A stretch of DNA of 64,000 nucleotides from Darksidea phi (taxonomy: Eukaryota > Ascomycota > Dothideomycetes > Pleosporales > Lentitheciaceae): positions 35,234 to 99,233 of the forward strand of contig JASJFT010000171.1 of assembly GCA_030770425.1 (NCBI GenBank). Reading direction: 5' to 3'. Under the pieces are notes generated by a model. The model was not told where the DNA came from and made no database searches. It saw only the letters and a list, made by a program, of their open reading frames with translations. This document shows positions 12,669 through 23,420 of the stretch, piece after piece. The stretch's first letter is position 1; the number at the start of each line of letters is the position of its first letter. The translations under genes and the position numbers were made by a program.

Positions 12669-13268
12669 ATGCACTTCTCAGCCCTTACCACCCTTCTCCT
12701 CCCGGCCATGGCCCTCTCGGCCCCGGCCCCTCTTTCCACCCGTCAAGACGCCTGCGCACCCACCTCCTACACCATTTCCGATTTCAAATACACGACCGAC
12801 GCCTCCTCCAGCAACCCCACTGTCCACTTCGGCTTCAAGCCCACCTTCAGCGACCCCTCAATCATCACAGATGCATCCTCTACCGGCGCAACCTGTGACT
12901 CCACCGGCGCAACTCTGGACTCATTCCCCAATGAGACCGAGTGCTCGACTGGACGCGCCAACTTGCTTTATGGACTAAGGGCGCGCGTGGATCAGGCGAG
13001 CTTCCAGATTATTCACCAGTGGAGCTGCAATGGGTGAGTTGCTTTCCCTCCTCTTGTTCCGCTCCGGCATCGAAAGCTATGTCTGAGTATAGTGTGAATG
13101 TATACTAATGAGCCTGGTAGACAAACGTGGATGTCCTCCACCCCCCACAAGATCACCCCGTTGAACTGCACCCCCGGTGCGGACGGCAGCACCACGTGCA
13201 CGAGCCCAGCGCAGAGCTTTGCACCAGAGAACGTCCGCCGTATCTGCTCCACTCCCACTTGCCCATAA
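12669..13268 (+). CDS. Small secreted cysteine protein, AA1-like (Alt a 1-type) candidate
   Basis: Exons 12669-13033 and 13121-13268 (87-nt intron with a TACTAATG branch site) give 170 aa. The signal peptide is clear (MHFSALTTLLLPAMALSAP) and is followed by a possible dibasic-like TR processing site. The mature part is about 145 residues, Thr/Ser-rich, with regularly spaced cysteines. Recognisable segments are PTSYTISDF near the start, CSTGR in the middle, WSCNGQTW across the splice, and a C-terminus PENVRRICSTPTCP. This pattern fits the AA1-like family of fungal beta-barrel secreted proteins that includes the Alternaria allergen Alt a 1. Family placement is from memory of the pattern. It is probably an apoplastic protein or effector. 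An in-frame upstream GTG/ATG region in the leader is not needed. Confidence 0.75.
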
Positions 13269-13946
13269 GCGTCTCGCTCCTGAGGATCTCGCTGCTTAGT
13301 TATCTGCGTGGACCTGCATGTTCATGGGCGTCTCTTGGACACGGGCTGTCAAAACCTTCTTAGTTGTTTGGAGTCTGTGTTTGGTCTCTAGGGTAGAAAC
13401 GGTAATAAATTCTATGATAGTTCATCTTCTGTGTTGGTCTTTCTGCTACTTGACATTTGAGATTGCAATTAGATTACTTCAGGACTGTTGCACCTCCTCT
13501 CTGTCACTCACCGACCATTTCGCCATTATCTTACAATCGCGTCCACGTTCTTCTTTCAGGTTACTTGCACATTTGTGACAGCATTGGTCGCCATCGTTCC
13601 TCATCGATTGCTTCTATTGCAGCGTTAATTGGATCCGTATTGGTGGAGTTATGTTATCGCACAGTTTGGTGTTATATTGAGCTCGCGCGCGTTGACTGAC
13701 GGCGCGCATTGACTGCCAAGGCACGGTAAGGGGATCTTCTGTAAACGGAGAGCAGGGCGTGGAAGCTAGAGCTAAGGCATTCTGAGAATATGTCTCAGGC
13801 TCAGAGCTCACAGGTGTGTTTAATTTTTTATCTCACCTCTACAACATTGTCAGACCTCTACAAGCGCGCCTGGGCGATTCCTCTCCGCCGTTTCAGATAA
13901 ACTCTATTTGCCAAATGCATAACCATTGGAGGTTTAGTTTATGCCT
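13269..13946. other. Intergenic between convergent genes
   Basis: The 680 bases between the secreted-protein stop and the stop of the gasdermin-like gene are moderately T-rich. No start codon with coding character, RNA gene or repeat is seen. Confidence 0.5.
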
Positions 13947-14873
13947 TCAGCCTGAGGTTGGGATCAGATATGTTTGCCCTTCGAACCTCACTCCTTTTTC
14001 TAGCAAAGCAGACAACTCATCCTCATCCTCGTCATCTTCGTCGTTTTCGTCTTCATCCTGTTCCTGATTGCCTTCAGTAGATGGTTTCTCGGCCGTGGCT
14101 TTAAGACCATCTGCCAAATCAACGGTTACAACCTCATCCTCATTTTCGCGACTTCTCTTCTGCCCCATCAGTGACCAGGTGATCTCTTTATCCAGCTGCG
14201 CGGTATCTACATTCTTGCGCTTGAAACCCCAGCTCTTCCACACGACTTTCTTATACCCAACCGCGAAGATTGTCTCTCCCTCAGCTTCGAATGCCTTGCT
14301 GGATTCGTTCGACGTAATACGACCCACCTCAACGCTCGTATCGAGGGCAGCTCCGATGCCAACAGCATCAACTCCTCCACTGGCAATGGTGCTTACGGGC
14401 ACTGTGACTCCAATGTCACCGGACCGTTCCCTTGTGTCGCTCCTCGTAATTTTCGGGTTTGTGGCCGTTTGCAATTCCACCACCAGATAACTTTTGTTTC
14501 CACTTAGAATTCCATCGTTCAGCCACTCGCGGGCCTTCTGGTCTGTGACGCAAAGAGTCTTGAAGAGTTGGCGCGGCTGCCGAAGGATGTAGCGATTGAC
14601 CTTGACCGAAGATAGCGAAGCGCTCGAGCTATGTTTTGCTGAGCCGCCAATATCGAACAAGCGCGTCAAAGCGACTTTCAGCGAGTTCTCTGCTTCGGAG
14701 GACATAAGTCCTTGGAAGCTTTTGGCTGGAATGCACAGGAATTCATCAGGCTGTAGCGCCTGTTTCGGCACGTACGCGTCCATGACAGGGTTGCGAACAG
14801 ACTCGACAAGACTCCCCAGCGCTAATGCGCTCAAAGGGATGCACTCCTCGAGTAACATCATCTCCGAAGCCAT
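13947..14873 (-). CDS. Gasdermin-like candidate pore-forming protein
   Basis: Intronless gene of 308 aa on the minus strand. Residues 43-110 mix strands and helices (FLCIPAKSF, LKVALTRLFDI, NRYILRQPRQLF). Residues 126-145 (KSYLVVELQTATNPKI) resemble the central LYVVTEVLQT-type strand of animal gasdermins. A Gly/Val-rich segment (about 154-184) follows, as expected for membrane-inserting hairpins. Residues 199-212 (GETIFAVGYKKVVW) match the position of the gasdermin strand after a proline/glycine turn. Then come a basic linker, an acidic D/E tract (269-287) and a short tail, so the C-terminal part could be a cleavable inhibitory tail. The gene is divergent from a TPR-CHAT gene across 366 bp, and fungal gasdermins are known to sit beside CHAT or subtilisin protease genes. 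The family call is a hypothesis from pattern plus context. It could instead be an unrelated fungal family. Confidence 0.45.
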   Translation of the reverse strand: MASEMMLLEECIPLSALALGSLVESVRNPVMDAYVPKQALQPDEFLCIPAKSFQGLMSSEAENSLKVALTRLFDIGGSAKHSSSASLSSVKVNRYILRQPRQLFKTLCVTDQKAREWLNDGILSGNKSYLVVELQTATNPKITRSDTRERSGDIGVTVPVSTIASGGVDAVGIGAALDTSVEVGRITSNESSKAFEAEGETIFAVGYKKVVWKSWGFKRKNVDTAQLDKEITWSLMGQKRSRENEDEVVTVDLADGLKATAEKPSTEGNQEQDEDENDEDDEDEDELSALLEKGVRFEGQTYLIPTSG

Positions 14874-15239
14874 ATTAGAAGTGTATTTTTCAAGTACGAA
14901 TTTAATATGAAATGGTGCGGCAGAATGGCATGTCGTTGTTTAGGAGAGCTAGGCTGCAATGGATGCTGCCACTTGCGTCCTGCCTGGTCTTGGCTCTCGG
15001 CGTAAGACGGCCCGCCAGTCAGTAGGCAGGTAGGTAGACATTAACCTTGGAGTCTACTTTGGCGACGCGCTTGCGTATTTTCAATGTCTTTCTCCCCTCG
15101 GATACTACATAGGCTGCATACTTTAGCCTCCAACTACCGCGTTAACCCTAACGCCAATCTAGTCTTGCTTTTAGCAGCGAGGCAATTGTGTGTGCAGACG
15201 AAGCCGTGGCGCGTACACTCGTTGACACCATAACCGACC
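14874..15239. promoter_or_regulatory. Shared divergent promoter region
   Basis: These 366 bases separate the ATGs of the gasdermin-like gene (minus) and the TPR-CHAT gene (plus). A single region must serve both, which suits co-regulation. No clear TATA box is seen on either side. A GTAGGCAGGTAGGTAG run lies near 15022-15036. Confidence 0.6.
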
Positions 15240-18200
15240 ATGAGTATACCCACAGACGACACGCACGATCCAGAACAAATCGCGGAAGAACTGAATAGAG
15301 AATATATTACATACGTACAGCAGTTCAGGCGAACTTCAGACCTTTCAAAACTTCGGACCGCACTCGATTGCATAACTCGGGCAGTCGAGCTGACGGCCGG
15401 GGATGATTCTGCGAAGAGCAGCACACGGGCTGCACACTTGACAAATTTGGGACGATGTCACGGTCTTCTGCTGGATGCTACCGGCGATACTGAACATTTA
15501 GACAAATCCTTGGATGCGATCGAGCTGTCAGTGGAAGCAGCGCCTGAATCGTCTGAAGTCCGGCCGCTCTGTTACATCAACTACAGCGACGCCTTTGCGA
15601 AGCGGTACTTCCTTAGGTCCAACAGAGTTGATCTCGAGAATGGCCTGGAACAAGCACGACTAGCCGTCGCCGCCGCTCCACCGAGAAGCATACACTCGGG
15701 CTCGGCAAAGTCAACATTGGCCTCTCGTCTAGCGCAATACTTTCAGTACATTGAGCGCGATGATCGCTATATGAATGTAAGTTTTTTGGACCCACAAAGC
15801 GCATTCTTGCTCAACACAGTAACACACATGCCACCACTCGCTCGGGATTTTAACTACTGTATTGGAGATGAATGTGTGATGTTGCATTCCCCTCTATTCT
15901 TTAACAGCATGCTGACCATGTTTCTCTTGACGAAGGAAGCGATTCAAATCAGCCAGGAGCTCGTCCTAGAAACGCCAGAAGATGACGACTTGTATGCTGT
16001 CCATGTATTCAACCTCGCAGGAGATCTTCAAAACCGTTATCAACGCTATGGGGATCTCAATGACCTCCTCTCCGCGAAAGATCTCCTTGCACGGTCCAGG
16101 GAACTTTTTCCGCCAGGGAATCCCAACCATATACTCGCTGTAAGACAGTATGCTAGCGCTGTTTATGACATTGCAGACAGGACCAGCAAGTCAACAGAAA
16201 TCCAGAGCGTCATTGAGGACCTTACCAAGATCGAATCAGAAATTCACAATCCGCAAGAACTCGCGAAGGTATTCCATGAAAAGAGCCGTCTGTATGCCAT
16301 GAAGTACGAAATCTTCTCTGACAGCAGCGATCTTGACCAATCTATCATTGCGGCCGAGAATGCTCTACATAACACTTCTCACGATAGCGGCATTCGGGGG
16401 ATCATCCTACAGCGTCTGAGCAGTTCGTTGGGAAGCCGAGCCGAACTGCGCATGTCACTCGATGACATCGATGATGCCATCGCTTACGCAAGAGAGACTG
16501 CTACTCTTGCCGCGGAGGTTCCTGTGCGAGAGTCTGCCGCCCTCGATAACGTTGCTCGCCGTCTGGCACAAAAGTATCAGCTCTTTGGGAATATTGACAA
16601 TCTCAAGGAAGCACTCAAATGTAACCTTCGCGCCATTGACTTGATCCCGAAGGATCATGCAGGCCGATCTAGGAAGTTGCATGCGACAGCTATCTGCTTG
16701 AGAGATCATTTTGAACATTACGGTCAACTGTACGTAAGAATGTAGTCCAGAATTTATCCTCTCAGACTCTTCTGGAAACATTCGCTGACTTTTTAACTTT
16801 GCTCTCAGTCATTTCCTTGATGAAAGCATCGTTATGGAAAGAGAAGCCATCGAAGCACTTCCACAGGGACACGCTGACAGAGGAATGCCGCTAGATGGTT
16901 TAAGTCACAGTCTGAGAAAACGGTCCAAATTTACGGGTAACTCTCGTGATTTGGATGAGGCCATCATAGCATCTGAAGCAGCAGTGGAGAGTCTTCCAAG
17001 CGGGCACCAAATGAGACCGGCTTACTTGAACGGCCTCGCAAATTGCCTGGACAGCCGTGCCGCTCGGGAGAACTCTCTAAAAGACTCAGACAGAGCCATT
17101 GAAGCGGTCACCGAAGCCATCAACGCCTGTGCAGAAGGCTCTTCATCAGAACCCATCTACTTGGCGACGCTCTCCAACTGTCTTTCGGCTCGCTTCTCCA
17201 AGTTTGGGGACACTGAAGCTTTAACAAAGTCTATACAAACATTGCGGAATTGTTTGACTAAAGTTGCGGTACCAAATCCCCTGAGAATTGATATCATGCA
17301 CAATCTTGGCCTTCGACTCCAGGAAAAGTATCAGATCACTGCGAATCAAGATGACAAGCGCGAATGTCTTGAGGAATCGCTGGCCTTGGCCCAACAGTGC
17401 GTAGACAAAACACCAGAAGGGCATCCAAGTCTTCCTATATACCTCCAACAGTTGGGTACTAGGCAGTTATTTCTCGCAACGCTTATGGAGGGTGCTTCCG
17501 ACAATGAGCTCATGGCGCAGATGGCGGTTGCTGCATCTACTTATGACCGCTCATTCAGCATCGAAACCGAAACCCCATTGCGGAGAATTCAAACTGCTCA
17601 ACTCGGTGGCTATCTTCACATGCAAGGCAATAATTGGGAGAAGGCGAGTGCAATGCTTGCTGATAGTGTTGGGTTGTTTCGACGTGTGAGTCCGTTGTCT
17701 TTGGATGACAACGACCGACAAAGACAGCTCCGCGGGCTCTCAGGTATATCATCCCTGGCTTGTGCTAGCTTCATCGCGTTGGAGAAGCCGGACAAAGCAT
17801 TGGAAGTGCTAGAGGCCGGCCGTGGTATCATGGCAAATATTGCCATGGGATATCACGCTGACCTTTCCGACCTCAGGACCGCTGCTCCCCAATTGCACGA
17901 GAGGTATACGAGCCTTCGTGAGACCCTCTCACAGCCGTTGCCTGAGACCAGAAATCCTTCACATGGAGATGATTTGGTCGCAAAACGAAACGCGGATTTG
18001 GCTGAGTTTCAAGCCCTTGAGTCGGAAATTCGCGGACTTCCGGGGCTTGAAAGCTTCAATCAGAGCTTGACAGCTACCGAGTTAATGAGTATGGCCGTCT
18101 TGGGACCGGTGGTGGCTTTCTGTACTGTTCATCAGCGGTGCGACGCACTCATCGTGACCCCGAAGAGGATTCATGCACTTCCATTGCCTGAACTGAAGGA

Positions 18201-19248
18201 AGAAGAAATAAAGGAGCGTGTGGGGTTTGTTGTAGGGACAAGTCGGCTCAGCAAAATGCCGCCTTCCAAGAGAGGCATAGCGAACAGAAAGATGAGGTTG
18301 ATGCTAGAGTGGCTGTGGATCAAGGCAGTCGAGCCTGTTCTCCAGCATCTCGACTTGCTCGGGGACAAGGTTCTGACTTCAGAAGAAAAGAAAAGACTTT
18401 GGTGGGTGACAAGCGGCCCGCTAGGTCTTTTACCACTACACGCAGCCGGAATGGGTGACAAGAAGCCTTCACGAAACACCTATGCTCGAGTCATCTCATC
18501 CTATGTCCCCAGTTTCTCAAGCCTCGCCTTTTCCCGCCGATGCCAAGCAAAGGTTGACACAGCCTCTTCAGCAATAGCGGTGATCACCATGCCTGAGACA
18601 CCCGGAGGTCTCAGCCCCTTAAATACAGCAGCTGAGTCCCGTGCAATTCACGAGGTATTCAAGAGTTCCACAAGCGTCCATACCAACCTATATGAGCTAG
18701 TACAGCCCTCTGCGCCCCAGGTCCTGAATCTAGTCCGCCAATCCAGCATCGATATGCTCCACTTAGCCTGCCATGCTGAGCCTGACCTGGAAGATCCGTC
18801 CAACACAGCACTTCTTTTCGGTTCTGACCCAAGTGCCTCCAAACTAGATTCCCTTCCAGTCAGCAAGCTACGCAGTCTGCATACGCTTCCGCCGACTAAG
18901 CATCGCCCACCCCGATTAGCTTACCTATCGGCATGTTGCACAGCCCAGCAGTACGACCTGCGATTGATAGATGAAAATATTCATTTGGCTTCTGCATTCC
19001 AGCTTTGTGGCTTTCCGGCGGTTGTTGGGACCCTATGGGAGGCGGACGATTCTGCGGCTGTGGTAGTTGCTGAAAGGTTCTATCAGGAGTTGTTCCGCTT
19101 AAATGCGAAGGGCAATGGAGCGTCTGGTGAATGTATTGCACGGGCGCTAGATCTCGCTGTTGGAGTTTATAGGGGAATGAAGATAGGAAGGGTTAGTGCA
19201 GTAACAGATCCGCTAGCTTGGGCAAGCTTTGTACATATTGGAGCATAA
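15240..19248 (+). CDS. TPR-CHAT protein (caspase-like protease domain)
   Basis: I read exons 15240-15776, 15936-16729 and 16809-19248, giving 1256 aa. The first intron (159 nt, GTAAGT...GACGAAG) contains no stop and is a multiple of three, so it is invisible as a frame break. Removing it restores a TPR unit (YMNEAIQISQELV). The second intron is 79 nt (CT|GTACGT...CTCAG|T). About 15 degenerate tetratricopeptide units of the type DLDEAI..SEAAV..LP fill residues 1 to about 700. The C-terminal CHAT domain holds LHLACHAE with catalytic His1099 and YLSACCTAQ with catalytic Cys1153. The following GFPAVVGTLWEADD is also typical. CHAT proteins are caspase-clan proteases, and several cleave gasdermins. 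The divergent neighbour is gasdermin-like, so I infer a sensor-protease feeding a pore-former. TPRs would bind the trigger or scaffold. Confidence 0.85.
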
Positions 19249-19491
19249 GACAAGAGGTTAACCGTATAAGTACGAGTACAGTAACATTAACTCTATAAGA
19301 ATAAATCTACTATTAATATGTATTAAAGTATATCGTACTTTAGTAAGGTAATAGACTATTTACTAGGAATAATCTTTAGAAGACGACTCTAGTAGCGGCT
19401 CTTATAAAGACTCTTATAAAAAGTACCTTACGTATCCAGTAGAGGCTTAGTATTTAAGAAGTTTGTTCTATAATATATATATATATATATA
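19249..19491. repeat. AT-rich block with (TA)n tract
   Basis: Directly after the TPR-CHAT stop the composition falls to strongly AT-rich with many TA dinucleotides and CTTATAAAGA-like repeats. It ends in a TATATATA run at about 19470-19495. This looks like a RIP-eroded repeat remnant of unknown identity, and it truncates the pseudogene on its right. Confidence 0.6.
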
Positions 19492-20129
19492 TTATAATGT
19501 TTCTGGAGTTCCTTCTCGAGTAAATACGTGAACGATGTCCGGGCCGGGAAAGGTGTTGTGTTCTTGTCCGCACATGCGGCGAGTATCTCGAACTTTCCGT
19601 TCTTTCTGGCCTTTCTTCACGAGCGAGGCATTGCAGCAATCAAGCAGTAAAAGCACGTCGCCCTTGGCTGCGAACAACAATTGTTGTGCAACATGCCATG
19701 GTACTGTCGGACCTCCTTTCTCGAATCTGGAATCGTCAATGCAGCTTCCAGAGGTGTGCGTAAAGATACTTAGGCTGCCCACTCGGCCGACCCGTCCGCG
19801 TTCTTGCCACAGTGCCCCGCATAATACACTACTACAAGGGAGTCTTCGGTATCTAAGTGATCTCGAACGAAACTAACGATCTCCAGGTAGAGCCGAATGT
19901 GTCCTGTGTCGTCTGCGGGAAGTGCCAAAGATGCAACTGTGTATTTGAAATCTCGTTCGAAACATTCACGAAGTTTCTCAATTTTTGCTTCCGGGTGGAT
20001 GTCGTTCTCTTCCCAGTAGATGCAGAGCACATGCACCTGAGTGTACGGCTGCTTGTTGCTAAGAAAACACTGACTTGCGCGTTCAACGATGAGGCAAAAG
20101 TATCTTCGTCGCCATTTGGCCTGAAGCTC
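19492..20129 (-). pseudogene. Caspase-like (peptidase C14) domain pseudogene
   Basis: On the minus strand a caspase-type domain can be followed through three frames. The first block starts near 20129 (ELQAKWRRRYF), runs through VHVLCIYWEEND and contains YYAGHCG with the would-be catalytic His, ending at a stop after AEWAA. The second block lies one frame over and contains GGPTVPW and LLLLDCCNAS with the would-be catalytic Cys. A third frame shows KFEILAACA and a LLEKELQKHY end that runs into the TATATA block at 19491. At least two frameshifts and a truncated 3' end mark it as dead. In fungi such domains occur as stand-alone metacaspase-like proteins and as effector domains of NLR-type proteins, and the rest of this gene is missing. 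It lies tail-to-tail with the TPR-CHAT gene. Confidence 0.75.
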
Positions 20130-20653
20130 TGAGACGAAGTGAGTTCAGGCGTTGGAATCTCCGCGGGCTGATGTTGATGCGTTTCGAGACACGCGAAGCT
20201 GGCAAATCAGATTCTAGCGTGCGTTACTGCTTACCAAAAGAGCGCAGATTATAATGCTACCTTTATCTGTACTACCTGCATGGCATTTTTTAACGAGGTG
20301 TGGCTACACCAGGTGATCATCCTTCTCCCAGTTGCCTTAAGTTGACTGGTGCCGCTGCGTCTGAGGTTGACCGACTTCTGCCTCCACCTTCATAGCCTTG
20401 AAAGCCTATCTTCACTGGAGAAGTGAGGGGAAAAAATGTCCACACAGGAACGAGGCCGGACGAGACCCGAGACCATTCCTCAGATGAAGAAACCCCGCCG
20501 TGGATGTCCGTGCCTTAGTTTTCATACACCAGAGTTATTTCTGATCCTTCATTAGCCTTCTGCACCGTTCTCCAAAAGTGTCGAAGGGAAATTTCGCGAT
20601 GTTGGCAAGGAGGAGGAATTTTCCTTCGGTCTCAACCTCTTCATCTATTAGTC
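20130..20653. other. Intergenic, no gene seen
   Basis: Five hundred bases upstream of the caspase-like pseudogene. No supported coding, RNA or repeat feature. It may hold the dead gene's promoter. Confidence 0.45.
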
Positions 20654-21154
20654 TTAGGTCTCATACAGAATAATGCAGACTCTGGTGCTTTGCTCTGTAA
20701 TTTGGATCACGATGATCTGCAAGCCTCTCGAGCAATTGGACACGCTGGCCAACATAGAGATAAAAGCAGCTTGACCGGTTCTTATGCCAAAGAATATGAA
20801 GGTAGATCCCTCTCTCTCTCCCGGCTCGCCGTCGATGTTTAGTAGACTATTCAGTGCGTCCATACCGATGTGGCACACATTGCTAAAAATTTACTTTTCG
20901 CGGGTGTAATCCCTAGAGCACGACGCCTCCCATGCTTTGGGTCGTAAAAGAGCCACCATCGAAGACCTAATCTCGTCCCAAGAGTGCGAGTTTAAGTAGT
21001 CACCATATCTGTCGCTATGAAGTTCTTGTACTTTCTGCAGCATATATTGTAAGATATCCAGTGGATGTGGCGGGATATAAGTCTCGCTATCATGCGCGGG
21101 CATACTTCTGTCATTCAGCCATGTCTTAATCTTTGATTTTTCAAGGTCTGTCAC
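20654..21154 (-). pseudogene. Unidentified coding remnant in two pieces
   Basis: Two consecutive minus-strand open stretches (21154-20891 and 20878-20654) look protein-like. The first contains PHPLDILQYMLQKVQELH and ends at a stop after YTREK. The second has CHIGMDALNSLLNI, a STFIFFGIRTGQAAF segment and a hydrophobic end. They are separated by 12 nt and a stop, too close for an intron, so this is probably a broken gene. I do not recognise the family. Further short open stretches at 21268-21543 may belong to it. Confidence 0.3.
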
Positions 21155-21651
21155 CTTATAGGGCTTCTATCCAGACCGGTATAACGTCTGGTCTTCCACA
21201 GAGATGATTGGCCGTTGAGGCTTAGAAGTTTCAGCGAGCGGTCGTTCATCCTCTGAGGTATCCTCATTTATCTCATAGCTACCGTACTCTCTTCCAGGGC
21301 AGATAAGAGGAGCGCCGGGTTCTCTACACGAAGTGATCCACATCGATATTCAATAAAGATTATGTAAGGGGTTTGCGTAAAGATGTTGATGCTGGGCGAC
21401 AAAGTTATATTCGGTAGAGAGCTAACTACGGGAGAGGCAGGGCTTAAGTTATATGCTACTAGAGGGCCTGCCAAGCCGATATCGTTCCTATTGTTCCTAT
21501 TGTGCGGATCGCGAACAATAATAGCTTTTCCCTCCACTGTCACATGATGATGGAACCACCGAAAATTTAACCGAGGGAGAATTAGGTTTAACCCATAATA
21601 TTCACAGTTTATATGTTATTCATTATCAGAATTTTCATATCAATTCAAGCA

Positions 21652-21725
21652 GGTCGCTTAACTCAGTTGGTTAGAGTGTGGTGCTAATAACGCCAAAGTC
21701 GCGAGTGCGACCCTCGTAGTGACCA
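21652..21725 (+). pseudogene. Mutated tRNA-Ile (AAT) gene
   Basis: The 74 bases follow the eukaryotic tRNA-Ile(AAT) sequence almost fully: acceptor GGTCGCT, D-arm with CAGTTGGTTAGAG, anticodon loop CTAATAA, and a 3' acceptor closing AGTGACC plus A. Several positions differ from the usual fungal sequence by G-to-A or C-to-T changes (TTAACTCAG for TTAGCTCAG, GTGTGG for GCGTGG, CAAAGT for CAAGGT, AGTGACC for AGCGACC). The invariant TTC of the T-loop/B-box is TGC. The stem keeps one G-T pair. B-box loss makes transcription doubtful, so I call it a pseudo-tRNA. The surroundings are AT-rich and decayed. Confidence 0.75.
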
Positions 21726-23420
21726 TATTGGAAGCATTCGATTTTTTTGAGATCGATAGTTAGTAACATCTTTTTTTCTTTCTTTCCCCCAGCTTTTGTA
21801 ATTTTGAGTTTAACATGGTATTTTAGTGCTGACAGATCAGATAGCCTATCCTTAGTCCATAGTACTGTCATGAGGGGTTGTACAACTACTACCGTATACT
21901 ACTGCCGTCGTAGAACGCCTATATACGACGAGCTCTCCACTGATAGAATGGACCCCGTCGAGTCCTGCCTCCGACTTATACTTTGTTTTTGTACGACGGC
22001 AAGCCGATAATAGTATGTCAATTACTATGGCTGTGAGTGCGACCTTGGACGATGATTTTAACTCCGATGGGCCGCGCTGGCCCTGGATGCCCTCTAACCG
22101 TTTTACTATTACCAAAGCTTTCGGGGATGCCTGGATAGATGAGGCCGGCTGCGGCATCAACGATGAGATGTTCCAGTTTTTACGCGTTTTACAAAGGATG
22201 AGGTACGTTACCTGGCCAAGGCGCTCGATATACCGACCGAATTTGGAGTTGATAAGCGTAGTAGCTATCCGCTGGCGCTTAGGCATACCATCCTCGTGTT
22301 TGGCAAAAGTAAGACTTAGATTAGTAAGATCTAGAACGGCGTTCTTAATCTTATATGGAGGACCTGGGGTAGCCGAATTGAATTTTGACGACAAGTTCCA
22401 TTGATTATTATATAATACAATCATTTGCGAGCGGCTTGGTGAGCCGTTCGCTCGTTGACATACTGGCGCAGACCCAGCGGGGTCAATCAACGTCGGTTTG
22501 AGCCTACCGCCATGGACTTCGAGATTCTGATAAACCTCCGACGGACTTGCGTCCAAATGGGCTATAATTAAGTCCTTTCACCAGTCTAGCAGCATGGAGA
22601 AGCGTATATCAAGTCTTGTACGGACGTAGGGGCCGCGGCCTTCGGTTGTGAGCTCTCTTGGGTAGCATACCTAGGAAGGTGACTCGCCAGCCCAGGCGCG
22701 AAGCATAAGGCTGCCACATCAAATCACACGATAGTATAGCTCTATACGCGGCCTCAAGCCCTATTAATAATTATGCGCAATGGCCGCGGCGTTATGACGT
22801 ATCGTACGTTCTGGAGGCGGGTCGCGACGAGTATTGGAGAAATTATGTGTCGCCATTTTTCTCGATTATTGGGGCCCTTGGCCAAGGCCCGATAAGCGAG
22901 CTGCTTCACGCATCAACTGCTCCGCAGCCATTATTACGATTCGCTGCTTAGAACTTGGTATACCGCCTTCTGGAAGCTGACGGTGTGTCGTGTTTAAATT
23001 CTGTATTAAAATACGCTGTGGACAATATCCGGTTGACGGCTGATTTTTTGGACAGAGTAGACCAAAAAGTATTGTGGAACGCCAAGTTAAATTTTCGGTG
23101 GTTTCATCATCATGTGGAAGTGGAGAACGAGCGGGATAAGGACGCCACGAACCTGGGTGCGCGCAACGCCAACGTATGCAACGCACCCTGACATTATGAA
23201 CGGACGAGTGTCGTGATTAGCTAACCCGGATTCAGACAGAGCTGCAAGCCAAAATCTTCGGAGGCGACTCCGACCACGAACACAGGCCTTTGATTACACT
23301 ACATTCGCTCATGGTACGTACCTAGCTGTTCATGGAGCGGATTACCTTGATAATTACAAGCGAGATCGCTGAAAAGCTCTAGAAGCGAATTCCCATATTC
23401 GCAGAGCTTCAATTCATCTC
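21726..23420. other. Decayed intergenic block
   Basis: About 1.7 kb with opposing open frames at 21852-22556 (minus) and 22015-22404 (plus), neither with a recognisable domain. The sequence has a mixed look of GC-normal and TA-rich patches. I regard it as eroded former coding or repeat DNA of unknown origin. Nothing specific can be supported. Confidence 0.4.

Noticed and set aside
15240..19248. A single unspliced 501-codon first exon
   Set aside because: It includes 53 residues without TPR character exactly between a GTAAGT donor and an AG that restores a TPR repeat.
21852..22556. A 234-codon minus-strand frame opposite a 129-codon plus-strand frame
   Set aside because: Neither has a domain, and both overlap each other in decayed DNA. 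No coding evidence.
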